A DNA stretch of 57,525 nt from Gnetum montanum (taxonomy: Eukaryota; Streptophyta; Gnetopsida; Gnetales; Gnetaceae): the NCBI GenBank assembly GCA_015680685.1, contig MNCI01028452.1:296153-353677 (forward strand), written 5' to 3'. Below the pieces are notes generated by a model, which did not search any database, was not told the origin of the DNA, and worked only from the letters and a program-made list of their open reading frames with translations. Made by a program: the position numbers and the translations under genes. Shown piece by piece: positions 11,192-21,700 of this stretch. Position 1 is the first letter of the stretch; the number at the start of each line of letters is the position of its first letter.

Positions 11192-12950
11192 ATGGTCATC
11201 ACAAATGATGAAGGTAATGAAAAACAAAGGACAGATCTTGATTCTGAAGAGAACCTTGTAAAGAATCCTAAGATCTATATCCAAGCACCCAAACAATATA
11301 ATATAATAGCTACTAGGTTGATTAATGAATGAGAACCTAAGTTTAACTTAGACAAATGTTCATTCCAAGAACGACAAATAGTTATTGATAGAATTACGGG
11401 CTTTATAGATTGATGGGTTGTATTAGATAAAAGGACATCAAAGCATGTGATACAAAATGCTATATTTAACTTTACGAAGAATTTATGTAGGTGGTTGAAC
11501 TAGATAGATGCCAATATTAAAAGGAAATTATTGAATGGACCTTCTATCTTGTTTATCAACGCCATTACGAAAGAGTTTTTAGGTAATAAGGATAATTATG
11601 TAACTGACTATAGGGAACAATATATTGCTACTAGACTTCATAGAATCCAAGACGTTCATAGTTTCCTAGATCAAATGGAAGATTAGTACTACCGTGGAAA
11701 ATTAACCCATGACAAGGCTGCTAAAGAGCATCTCTTAGGAGCCATGCCACAACCCTTCACTGAAAAGTACCAACAAGAGATCAAATATTGGAAACGCACT
11801 TTGGATTATATGAGTTTTAGTTATATTGGGTTGCTAATAGAAAAATTCAATAGGGAGTGATGTCAAGACATAAATGCATAGGCCGTCATGAAACAGATTA
11901 ATCGTAAATTAGAGAAAACATTCTGCTAGAAAATTTATCCTGAAAATCAATGACAAACTCATTCTAAATCACCTTGCTACTCTAGGCCACAACATAAACA
12001 ATGGAAGCCTAAAACCCAAAGATGGAAACCTAAACATCCATCTCATCCATGGCCAACTCAAGGTTTTCGTGGTATGTTTAAAAGAAGGAAACAAAAGCTT
12101 CCAAAGGGTCAAATAAAATGCTTTATTTGTCAAGGTAGTCACTTTGCTCGAACTTGCCCGCAGAAATCCAAACATTCTCAACAAGAAAACTTTATTGAAC
12201 ATTACCAATTATCTAAGCAATATTATGATTTCACTATTGATCCCTCTATTTAGTTTGAACCCGATGACATCTACCTTGAATCTAATGAGTATTCTAATAA
12301 TACAATCAATGACCTCGAGCCCTCTTTTTCTAACCCGAGGGGAGATAACAATGATTTTGATGTCTTTTACTACAACATGAACTGTAGAAGACCTCTTGGT
12401 AGGATAGCAACATCTAGATCAACTAGATCATCAAGTAGACCACTAAGATCTCCTATAGAAGCCACTACCTCTGAACCACTATCAAAAAGATCTTTTGACA
12501 CAAGTAGCATTGACCTAGTAGAGCGTGACCTGACCTATCAAATGATCAAAACCCAATTAGAAAAATTAGAATCCCAACTAGAATGAACAACTATAGATGA
12601 CATTAACAAAATAATGTCCCTAAGATGAAGAATAAAAGAAAAAACTCAAGAATTAGATGAACAACGGTACTTAATAGAAGAATGGTTGTTCAAGTATCCA
12701 AATTCTCAACCACTAGACTCAAAACCAAAATCAAATCCACAAGCAGATGACATAAATGAGTCTAAGAAAGGAGAAAGAGGGGAACAATAGATAAACATAC
12801 CCCCTCTTGATGAATCATTAATAAGAACACAAAGAATAGCCCAATTACGTAAGTATATTTCATTGGGCAACAAATGAATTAGGAGAACTTGAACAAATAG
12901 AAGAAAGTTATCAATAGAAAAAATATCAAGAAGAAACCAATGCAATGCCT
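11192..12950 (+). pseudogene. Coat-protein-like ORF with CCHC zinc knuckle
   Basis: A second frame, offset from the first ORF, opens at ATG 11192 and can be followed to about 12950 through several in-frame stops. About 11270–11830 has the helical core of pararetroviral coat proteins; 11950–12100 is very basic; and 12119–12157 encodes CFICQGSHFARTC, an exact CX2CX4HX4C zinc knuckle for nucleic-acid binding. After the knuckle come an acidic stretch and a Ser/Arg-rich region (12377–12460), then a Glu/Gln-rich helical tail. The open frame at 12144–12380 in another phase is a shadow. Confidence 0.7.
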
Positions 12951-12969
12951 GTGAGTTGAATAAATAAAA

Positions 12970-14812
12970 ATGAAAAAAATAACTACTCTACCATTATGTA
13001 TGTTTATGATTAAGTTTAAAAATTATAAGTCTTATCCTGTAGATGCATTAATAGATAGTGGAGTAGAAGTATCATTGGCAAGATGGCATGTTATTCCATC
13101 ACATTTTTGGGATAAAAGAGAAAGGACATTTGTTATATTTAACACCTAGAAAGCACTGCTAGAATACTAGGCCACTATCCCAATTAAGATTTCTGATAAT
13201 AAACTCATCTATATATAAATACATCATTAGGATATGAGGTCATATGACTTATTATTAGGAATGGATAATTTGGAGAAATTAGAACCATATACTATAGCCC
13301 AATCTTATGTTTTGTTAGCTAATAATAAATTTCCTAGGATAAGCAACTACCGACAAAGGTTTCAAAAACCTATGCAAATGAAACCGGAGAAGAAATCATG
13401 GGTGATCAACAGCATTGAGAGACTAAAAGATCAATTTGAAGAGATTCAAAAACAACTATTAACACTAGCCCATGATGATCCTGCTATCTTTAGAAATAAG
13501 AAACACTACTATAGGATTGAACTAAAAGATGATATAAAGATAAAGTCAAAAGCACATCACATTCAAATACCTCCTTCTCTTAAAAATGAGTGTGACATGG
13601 AAATATGGACATTACTAGATAAAGGATAAATCCAAACTAGTAATAGTATGTTCACATGTGCTACTTTTTATGTAAACAAACAAGCAGAATAGGTACATGG
13701 AAAGAAGAGGCTTGTAGTAAATTATAAGCCCTTAAATGAACTCATTAAACTAGTACAACACCTAATACCAAGTAAGGATGATTTATTCCAAAAATTATTG
13801 CATACTCATGTATATTCCAAATTTGATTTGAAATCAAGATTCTAGCAAATCTAAGTAAAAAAACAAGATCGATGGAAGACTGCTTTTACAGTCCCTAAAG
13901 GTTTCTATCAATGGATTGTTTTATCCTTTGATATTAATATAACCCCTTCTATCTTCCAAAAGGCCATGTATGCAATCTTTGGAGCATATCCTTTTATTAT
14001 GATATATATAGATGACATACTAGTAATGAGTCAAACTCCACAACAGCAACTAGAACACCTAAAAATCTTCTCTGATTTAGTTGACAAAAATGGATTGGTT
14101 TTATCACCCAAAAAGTTGAAAATTGCTAAACATTCAATTGAGTTTTTATGCCTTGAAATATCTCAAGGAACCATATCCCTTTAGGATCATATTCTTGAAT
14201 CAATCAGCAAGTTCCCAAATGAACTACATGATAAGACACAATTGCAAATATTTTTAGGCTATGTAAATTATGTGTCTAGAATTTAGAAGCATTTGGCTAG
14301 GGACTAGAAATTACTCAATGAACATCTTAGCCAAAATCCTCTTCCTTGGATACAATATCATACGAACACTATCCTACAATAATGTAGCAAGCTTACAAAG
14401 CTACAATTACCTACAGATGTAACACTCATCTTGGAACAGATGCATAATATGGGTTTTGGGTGCAACATTGAAGGAAGAAAAAGACAAGGTAAGTACAGTT
14501 TGTAGATATGCATATGGGAAGTTCAATGAGACTCAGCAAAACTATTATAGTACTCATAAGGAACTTCTCGTTATAGTCAAGGGCATAGAAAAATATAGGT
14601 TATTTTTGGAAAATACTCAATTTATAGTTAGAAGCAACTTAAAACATTTTGATAAGTATTTAAGTTCAAAGTCCTTAAATAAGGTAGCTCATACTAGACT
14701 AATTAGATGGGTACTATATCTAGCTAACTTTGATTTTAGCACTGAATATATAAATGGGAAACATAATAGTTTAGCTGATTTATTAACTAGAGAATTTCAG
14801 CTTAATAATTGA
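12970..14812 (+). pseudogene. Pararetroviral protease–reverse transcriptase–RNase H ORF
   Basis: This ORF returns to the frame of the first ORF. The aspartic-protease motif LIDSG is at 13048–13062. The longest open block (13234–13629) spans the protease C-terminus and the start of RT. The RT palm has YIDD at 14005–14016 within MIYIDDILVMS, followed by the thumb region. A frameshift near 14440–14460 moves the RNase H domain (14456–14812) into the next frame; it contains TQQNYYSTHKELL and ends LADLLTREF. The ORF is broken by at least ten stops, so it is not functional. No integrase follows, as expected for a pararetrovirus. Confidence 0.8.
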
Positions 14813-14910
14813 TACTACTAAAGTATTTGTGTTTTTGTTCTTTTGCAGATATATTAGAAGCTAAATGATGGTCCTTAAGATCTTCCCATCTTCTTCGTTC
14901 TTGCAATAAC

Positions 14911-16560
14911 ATGGAGCCCTATATGCTATCACTAGAGAAAGAAAGAGTCTACCATAGCCACAGAAGTGTCTTCTATGAGTTTCTTCAAGTCTTGACAAAA
15001 CAAGCCCCATACTCAACTATAAAAGTTAAAAATTTCTACTCCCCTCATCTACCTACTGATGAGCGGCGAGGTACCCCTACACTCAACCATACGAATACGA
15101 GCATTCACGCACGATTCGGTCGAACTCCGTGGACAGGCTAGTTGGGGTATCTAGATAGTTACACGTTGATCACAGTTCACTGTCTTCCCACCTGGATTAG
15201 TAATTTCTTTGTCACGTATGGTTTAGTCCAGATGAGGCGTATGATGTGATCCTAAATTAGTGCTACTCCTAGAGACAATGGAGAATAATCTTGATTAAAC
15301 TAATGAGTAATAGGAAATGAAGTCTAAGCTAACCTATGTGCGATGAGCGTCCATTCCTTAATCATCTGTACACATCTTGGACCTCATGCACGACTACTAC
15401 TGGGGTTACCAAGCGTAGATCCTAGGTACACTGTTGGGTTACCAAGTAGTCACACTTAAATGCTCATGATGAAGTCGTACTCATTTCACATTTAACAACA
15501 GGAATAGTAAATGATGATAAAGAAATATTAACTAAGAAAACAATAAATGACAATAACAATTAACAATAATAATTAGCAATTAAAACTAAGTGAATGCTGT
15601 AATGATGAATTAATCTCGATCTTTATTTATGGTCATGTGCGCGTCCAAGTACGTCACACTCGAATAAAGGTGTCGTACAATTACAAACACTATGGGCATG
15701 CACTGGGAAAATAATCTAACTCCTACAGAAACAAAATGCAAGGGCTTTGCTACAACTACTCGAAGCTCTCTAAATGAGGCGGAAGGCCCTCTTATTTATA
15801 TGCCAGGATAGGCGGTTGCGTAAATGGGGCCATGTCGACGCAGTAGGGCTACGTCGACGGGCCCACGTCGACGCGACCGCGTATACGGGGCCCCGTATAC
15901 ACAACCTAGTCAACGCATTGACTATATGACACTTCATCACCTACTTTCCCTCGTATATTAACTTGTACCTCAGTAGAGCTATGTTAGTTAAATTTCCAAA
16001 TCCAACATCCATCCCAAGTTTTCCATTGGCCATATTATTAGCCTAGTAGGTATCATGTTTATAAGATTGAAATAAACCCATGGGGAAATATCATTCTAGA
16101 TAATAGTTTCTGGGATTAGTGGGCAAAGTTTGGACATTCTCCCCAAGTGTATCCAAGATCCTATCCATAGCATCTTTATGACCAGAGTAATGCACAACAT
16201 GGTGATTACCAATATTATAGTCCCATTGCCAAGGAATGGCATGTTGTCACATATGGATATACTCCTTATTATTTATTAACATATGTCATCTAGAAAAGAA
16301 GAAACTAGAACTAGCCCTGGGAATCTGCTTTCTACCAAGACATCTATACCAGTAATGTGCATGATATCAAAAAGATGTGTCAACAAGTGGGTCATCCTCC
16401 AAGGAAACTTCGCCTCCACCAAATGGATCTTGAGATCCACTTTTTCTCTACTCGAGGTGGAAAAAGCTAGACACTCCATCTCTTGGGTGATCTTGATTCT
16501 CCATATAATGTGGCATCATCAAATCATAGTTCTAACTCTGTAGAATAAAGTAGATGGAAA
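14911..16560 (+). pseudogene. Fourth viral ORF, split by a solo LTR
   Basis: An ATG at 14911 opens a frame running to the LTR at 15057. Leaving out the LTR and one copy of its CCTAC duplication, the frame carries on from 15945 to the TAA near 16560 with only scattered stops, mostly TAG. It is rich in Tyr, Trp and His (e.g. KEWHVVTYGYTPYY near 16235). Its position after RNase H is where some caulimovirids carry a translational transactivator/inclusion-body protein, but I see no defining motif, so the function is open. Short open frames at 16283–16543 in another phase are shadows. Confidence 0.5.
15057..15939 (-). mobile_element. LTR B: solo LTR of the Athila-like family
   Basis: 883 bp from TGATGAG (15057) to TCATCA (15939), flanked by identical 5-bp duplications CCTAC at 15052–15056 and 15940–15944. 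No internal retrotransposon sequence is attached, so this is a solo LTR left by LTR–LTR recombination. Its TATA box is on the minus strand at 15793–15800. U3 holds a perfect 20-bp palindrome at 15881–15900 and several GTCGAC motifs. CpG sites are better kept than in the other LTRs, suggesting a younger age. It interrupts the fourth viral ORF. Confidence 0.92.
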
Positions 16561-16639
16561 ATGAGTGTGTTGGCTAAAATGTACAGTACTTGGCCTATGA
16601 GTCTTATGATTGTACCTCTCTATAGTAAAAGTAGAGAAT

Positions 16640-16800
16640 ATTAGTGGAACATGCATTGGCATGCACATAGATAGTGCAATCCCTATAGATAGTGCAGTTC
16701 CTATAACTAGTGTGTGGTGAGCTGGTGTGCACTTTTGAAAGCTTTGTATCTCCTATAAAAGGAGGGCTTGGGTATACTGAGAGACATCGAAGTTGGAAGA
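16640..16800 (+). promoter_or_regulatory. Candidate pararetroviral promoter
   Basis: TCCTATAAAAGGAGG at 16751–16765 is a strong plant TATA box. About 55–85 bp upstream lie repeated ATAGATAGTGCA motifs (16669–16697) with CTATA spacing, like enhancer repeats. It follows the last viral ORF, the place of the genome-length RNA promoter in caulimovirids. The leader to about 17020 contains an in-phase but unconvincing ORF (16710–17042). Confidence 0.5.
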
Positions 16801-17253
16801 GCTCATCTACTAGCTATCTATCTGATTTCAAGTATCCATCAGTCACTTTGCTGCTTGTATCTTTGTATTCTTGCGAATGCAATGTGAATAATATGAGTAG
16901 TGAAGTTCTATGGCAGTTATCTCTTTGTGTTGTTATTAGCATTGGTGCAGACTTGTGCAAGGTTTATGTTTCTACAAAATTGAGCATAAGCACACACGTG
17001 AAGTTGTCTGAATGTAAAAGAATTAGAAGCCCAAAAAAATAGCATGAATAAGCAAAACATCATCATTAAACCCTAGCCCTTCATTATCCACTCTTACCAA
17101 TTTTGCATTACCCAACAATCCATATTTGCAGTGAGTTTTTACTACTTGCTTTAAACATGGCATCAACAAAATCATTTGGTCATTGCTTGATAGTTTTAAC
17201 AACTTTGCAAATCTCGTACTTGGTTTTCATCATTTAAACTAAAACTGTATAAT

Positions 17254-17348
17254 GAGGTGTTAACCTAAGGGTAAGTGGCTTGACTTGGTGACCCTGAGTC
17301 ACAAGTTTGATTCTACTAAATAGCACTAAGTTATAAATTTAAAAAAAA
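17254..17348 (+). mobile_element. tRNA-derived SINE, copy 2 (short)
   Basis: Begins GAGGTGTTAACCTAAGGG, equivalent to the 5' end of copy 3, followed by CAAGTTTGATTCTAC as a B-box-like element and a terminal A run. It lacks the C-rich 3' domain of the other copies. It interrupts repeat D: flanking sequence at 17170–17245 and from 17350 matches undisturbed units elsewhere. Confidence 0.55.
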
Positions 17349-17897
17349 TGGTAAAAGGAATTTTAAAACTAGTCCAATACATCATAGGGTTCTTAGTGTT
17401 TCATATTCATTAACTGAAAAATTCCCCATTTTCCTACAATCATTAATATGGGGTAGGGTACCTATACCAATTGAAGTTGAACTCTATAAGCAAAGCAAAT
17501 CATCATATACTATTCAACTTTTTTTTTTCTTTCCTCCATTAGTTGTACATGTTGCATTGATTACTATGGAATACTTTGAAAGAATAAAAAGAATAAGGAG
17601 TCCAACAAGATACCATGAATAAGCAAAAACATCATCATTAATCTTGCATTGCCCAACAATCTTGCATTACCAATTATTGTTAATAAACCCTGTAACTCTT
17701 GAAGTTGAACTTTATAAGCAAAGCAAATCATCATAAATTATTCAAATTTTGTTTTATTTTTTTTCTTTCCTCCACTAGTTGCACATGTTGCTATAGACTA
17801 CTTTGAAAGAATAAGGAGTCACATAAGATAGCATGAATAACCAAAAACATCATCTTTAATAAACCCTAATCCTCCATTGTCCACCCTTACTAATCTT

Positions 17898-18056
17898 GCA
17901 TTGCCCAACAACCTATATTTGCTTTGAACATGACATCAAAAAAATCACAAGCATTGCCCAACATCCTATATTTGCTTTGAACATGACATCAAAAAAATCA
18001 CAAGCATTGCCCAACAACCTATATTTGCTTTGAACATGACATCAAAAACATCATAA
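17898..18056 (+). repeat. 53-bp tandem repeat, three copies
   Basis: Copies start at 17898, 17951 and 18004 (each GCATTGCCCAACA...), nearly identical, so this is a recent local expansion inside the older repeat D unit. Confidence 0.85.
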
Positions 18057-18344
18057 GCGTTTCCTCATTACATGATAATTTTACGAACTTTGCAAATCTC
18101 TAACTTGATTTTCATCTTTTAAACTGAAAATTAGGAATATAGTTTAGACAAATTATATCATATAACATTAAGTGAAAAAATCCTTACTTTTTAACATTAT
18201 TGCTAAAAACCTTGAATAAAGATTAAACAATTCTTCAACTTCCTCATTTTTTCTCCGTTGCAATTGCACATGTTGCAAGAACCATTTAAAGTTTCATCAT
18301 AAATTCTTCACATCCTTTTACTTTTTTTCCCATTGCTTGCTATA

Positions 18345-18862
18345 CTAGCTTAGTTATATATTTATAATATATGTCTATAAATTGGCTGAGAGAGTCTTAT
18401 TTGTTTACAAGTAAAAAGTTCTTTGAGTAAAAAATTTCACGACTTCTGGACGAAGAACAAGATTTTAAAACCCAAATTTTCATACCTTTTGGATGAAGAA
18501 CAANNNNNNNNNNNNNNNNNNNNNNNNNNNNNNNNNNNNNNNNNNNNNNNNNNNNNNNNNNNNNNNNNNNNNNNNNNTCTCACCATCGGCCGAATTTATG
18601 CTCTCACTCTCAACAAATTCGGCCGAGGGTGAGAGCATACACTAATTCATGGAATTTTTTTTTTCAGAAAAACCATCCTTAGAAAAAATAAGGTACAAAA
18701 CTCTTGTTTTTCGTCTAGAAGACATGAAAATTTGGGTTTTTAAATCTTGTTCTTTGTCCAGAAGTCGTGAAATTTTTTACTCAAAGAATTTTTTACTTGT
18801 AAACAAATAAGATTTTCTCAGCCAATTTATAGATATATATTATAAATATATAACTAAGCTAG
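18345..18862. mobile_element. Fold-back (long inverted repeat) element
   Basis: The left arm (18345–18503, starting CTAGCTTAGTTATATATTTA) is the inverted copy of the right arm (about 18700–18862, ending AAGCTAG), with a few mismatches. The arms are about 160 bp. The centre contains an assembly gap and a smaller hairpin (TCGGCCGAATTTATGCTCTC and its complement around 18585–18640). No transposase is seen; the palindromic CTAG at both ends could be terminal sequence or a 4-bp target duplication. It resembles a MITE or fold-back transposon of unassigned superfamily. Confidence 0.65.
18504..18577. other. Assembly gap of 74 N
   Basis: A run of N lies in the loop of the fold-back element. Inverted repeats commonly defeat assembly, so the true loop length is unknown and the open frame that spans it is meaningless. 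Confidence 0.98.
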
Positions 18863-19043
18863 TGATCGCCAGTCGTCTGCAGCAGCGATGATTTAAACAT
18901 AACAGATAAAAATATTATAAGACCATTGAATGCGTTATTGAATGATTATAAGAATGAGATCATTCTTCATTAGATTTAATGCGTTGCTCTTCATCCAATC
19001 TACTTTGAAGGTGCAAAGCCTTAAATATCTTGATATATCTTTC

Positions 19044-19192
19044 TTTGGAGATTAGAAGAAATATCTTCAAATTGTCAATACTCCTCACTCGAGATAGTGC
19101 CACAAATGTAAGACCTGNTTTGGAGATTAGAGGAAATATCTTCAATTTGTCAATACTCCTCACTCGAGATAGTGCCACAAATGTAAGACCTG
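19044..19192. other. Single-N joint with 74-bp direct duplication
   Basis: 19044–19117 and 19119–19192 are the same 74 bp with two differences, separated by one N at 19118. This looks like overlapping contig ends placed end to end, and duplicates part of the helicase coding region. Confidence 0.85.
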
Positions 19193-19573
19193 TTGTTTCT
19201 TTGCTACCAACATCTATACATGCTTTCTCCAATGTCATTCCTTGTGACTTATGTATCGTTAAAACCCATGCTAATTTAAGTGATAGTTGGCGAGATCCTC
19301 CACGTATGATTGGTGGAATGGGCACTTGTCGAGGATGTTCCTTAACATACAGTACTTCATGTAACATGACATCCTTGGACCTTTTTTTAAGGAAGTCACA
19401 TTTTCCACGTGGAAACAACGTTGAAAATGACATTGGAAGCATTCCAACTATGTTGAACTCATTGATGGGCGACTCTGAAAGTGTTGGCCATTGTGCGTAA
19501 TCTAAACTTTCAACAGTTGGATTTTCTAACCAAGCTCTTACCAGATCAAGTCCTTTCCCTAGAAGAACTAGAC

Positions 19574-19677
19574 GTGATGTTATTGATGATGTGTGTCTAA
19601 TAATATTTTCCTCCTTTAAATCAANTGTGATGTTATTGATGATGTGTGTCTAATAATATTTTCCTCCTTTAAATCAA
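19574..19677. other. Single-N joint with 51-bp direct duplication
   Basis: 19574–19624 and 19627–19677 are identical, flanking the N at 19625. Same interpretation as the joint at 19118. Confidence 0.85.
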
Positions 19678-20781
19678 CCAAAGGACCATCAAGCTGTAAT
19701 CTCATCTCACCATCCTCCTCAGACAATCTAATATAACGAATCCTTTCAAAAACATTAACATCTCTTGTATCACTAACATCATCCAAAGCATGCTCATCTA
19801 TTTCTACATCCTGATAGAATGGATCATTTTGTTTCTTATACAATAAGGCAGCATACACACGCTTTTTATTTACAACAAAGTTATAGGTTCTTCTAATTTG
19901 ATCAACTCGTCTTAGTATCAGCATTGGAATTTCATGAATCCTCAAAGGTAGCCTAGTTACAATTTCAGATACATCTTGCATGAAACTAATGGTATGTCCT
20001 TTATATTGTAATTGACCTCTAATAGCATGCGTAACTTGTAAAATAGGATTAATTCGTGATATAAGCATTTCTTCAACTTTTGATAGTTTTGATAAGATTA
20101 TTGGCTGGGGTTCTTGATCTATATTATTATCAGCAAAAAAATGTTTAATCTCTTCACCATCATGATTCAAGATCCCCATTACTTTTTCATTTGCACACTT
20201 TGCACATGTTGGACCAAATCTTTGTACAGGTATCATTAACATACTTAACAAACTTTTATTGCAAATACCACATGATCGAGGAACACTAAACTTATCAACC
20301 TCGCTTGAAAATCTTGTATTGTATGCATGATTTGTGTATTTGACTTATGAAAATTTGGATAAGATACCTGATTGTTCATATGTTCAGAAGATATTTGTTG
20401 ATGTTCCATTCGCAATCTTGGTGGAGCCTGTTCTTGATCAAGTCTTGCAACTAAATCTAACATTTCTGCCACTTCTGCTTGTCTTTTTCGTTGTCTAAAA
20501 CGTTCTTGTCTTTCACACCTTTGTGCACGTTTTCGTTCTATAGTAACAATCTTTATATGATTTATAAGTAATTCATCTTTGACCATCAAATCATCATTAT
20601 TTAAATACATCTGACCAAATCCACAACCATGACCACATCCACAACCACGACCACAAGCATGTCCTATATGTAAAATAACTTCTTGATGCAATTGAGGTTG
20701 ATGAACATTTTCATCAATAGGAATGACTGCTAAGTGATTTTCATGTTCATCTATGCGTTCTCGTCCTTGTCCACGTCCACA

Positions 20782-20898
20782 ACCTCTTCTTCCTCCTTGT
20801 CTGTGATCCCTTCCATTCTGTGAAATATTATTATACAAANACCTCTTCCTCCTCCTTGTCTATGATCCCTTCCATTCTGTGAAATATTATTATACAAA
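20782..20898. other. Single-N joint with 58-bp direct duplication
   Basis: 20782–20839 and 20841–20898 match except for two positions, on either side of the N at 20840. It falls at the apparent first-intron border of the Helitron relic and should be collapsed before judging splicing. Confidence 0.85.
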
Positions 20899-21257
20899 GT
20901 GACCTAATATATTTAGTTTTATTAAATCAGACATTAAATGAATTTCATCTAAAACAAAAATAAAATTTCATCTACAAACCTCACTTCCTTTCACCTGTTG
21001 TTGCATTTCTGCTCGATGCGTTCTTTGACGTAAGCAATTTTGTTCTATTCTTTGCAACTCCAAAGGATCTCGACCTTGCCGAACTTCTTTTTTTCGATCT
21101 CTGAGACATTGTTGTTTCGCTCAGTTTACCTCACGCTCTTTATCATCTAGCATGATCTGTATTTATGGAAATGAGAATCACGCAACCTTTCTAAACATAT
21201 TACACAACCTTTTTAGACATATTTCTGTTTTGCAACGAACATAACTTTTCATAACAC

Positions 21258-21392
21258 GTCAACATTAGTCAACGTTATGGACAAAGTTGGCATTACCGAA
21301 ATACGACTGATAATGGCCTCTCAAAAAAATCAACGTTAATCAATATTATGAACAAAATTGTCGTTACCGAAATATAACTAGTAATAGACTCT
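21258..21392. repeat. Two-copy 71-bp tandem repeat
   Basis: 21258–21321 and 21329–21392 share GTCAACRTTARTCAAYRTTATG-like sequence and TTACCGAAATA, with mostly transition differences. It lies upstream of the Helitron relic on its minus strand, possibly within its 5' region. Confidence 0.6.
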
Positions 21393-21424
21393 TGGCCAAA
21401 AAATAGTTTTAAAAAATGAGTCCA

Positions 21425-21700
21425 ACACGATTGCAAGAATAAGCAAAAGTATCATTATTATTCAACTCATTTATTTTTACTCCATTGCTTACACAAGTTA
21501 CATTCCTCGCTATAAAACGGAATGATAAAACAGTATGAAAGAAAGAATTAGAATACAACAAAATGGCTTGAATAAGCAAAAACATCTTTGTTAATAACCC
21601 CTAGCATCCACGGCCATTCTTGCACTGCCCAACAACCGATATTTGCATCAAATTTTTACAACCCTCTTTGACCGTGCCATCAACAAATCAAACCTTTTTC
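21425..21700 (+). repeat. Repeat D, isolated unit
   Basis: Contains GCTTGAATAAGCAAAAACATC, CTTGCACTGCCCAACAACCG and TTTACTCCATTGCTTACACAAG, equivalent to units at 17043–17130 and 17510–17560. It lies on the far side of the fold-back and Helitron relics. Confidence 0.55.

Larger units (their letters stand above)
9435..17020 (+). mobile_element. Endogenous pararetrovirus (caulimovirid-like), decayed
   Basis: Order on the plus strand: tRNA-Met-like primer site (9435), movement-protein-like ORF (9661–11085), coat-protein-like ORF with zinc knuckle (11192–12950), protease–RT–RNase H ORF (12970–14812), a fourth ORF (14911–16560, split by a solo LTR) and a TATA-containing intergenic region (about 16600–17020). 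The RT/RNase H part resembles Caulimoviridae, not gypsy: YIDDILV and an RNase H ending LADLLTREF, with no integrase after it. Repeat D flanks it on both sides, suggesting the virus landed within that repeat. Without the LTR it is about 6.7 kb, near one genome length. Numerous stops make it inactive. The genus is not decided. Confidence 0.75.
17021..18340 (+). repeat. Repeat D, right array
   Basis: Several imperfect units follow one another. Recurrent words are GCATGAATAAGCAAAAACAT (17043, 17612, 17830 variants), CTTGCATTGCCCAACAA and TTTCCTCCATT followed by GCACATGTTGC. The array includes a 53-bp short tandem (17898–18056) and a SINE (17254–17348). A further unit occurs at 21425–21700, beyond the fold-back and Helitron relics, so those may also have entered this array. 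No coding capacity seen; the class of the repeat is unknown. Confidence 0.6.
18960..21160 (-). pseudogene. Helitron-type Rep/helicase relic with internal deletion
   Basis: Minus strand, right to left. 21160–20978: Arg/Gln-rich exon-like segment. 20838–20245: Gly/Cys/Arg-rich N-terminus with a REKR-type basic repeat. 20251–19450: the N-terminal region of Helitron Rep proteins, with CAKC, ISRINPILQVTHAIRGQ, ISFMQDVSEIVTRLP and YKKQNDPFYQDVEID, reaching STLFPRGKCDF near 19400. Then, abruptly, the C-terminal end of a PIF1-type helicase: LAWVLTIHKSQGMTL and GLTFVALSRVRSIDKLKI, ending at 18960. The Rep nuclease core and most helicase motifs, which should lie between, are absent. Three single-N joints also break it. 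The mix of features is closer to Helitron2/Helentron-like proteins, but this is tentative. Confidence 0.7.

Noticed and set aside
18344-18349. CTAGT (minus strand) as the Helitron 3' terminus
   Set aside because: The next base is A, not the T expected at Helitron insertion sites, and the motif is simply the symmetric end of the fold-back element.
18423-18632. Open frame spanning the N run
   Set aside because: Its middle is undetermined sequence and the rest is fold-back arm.
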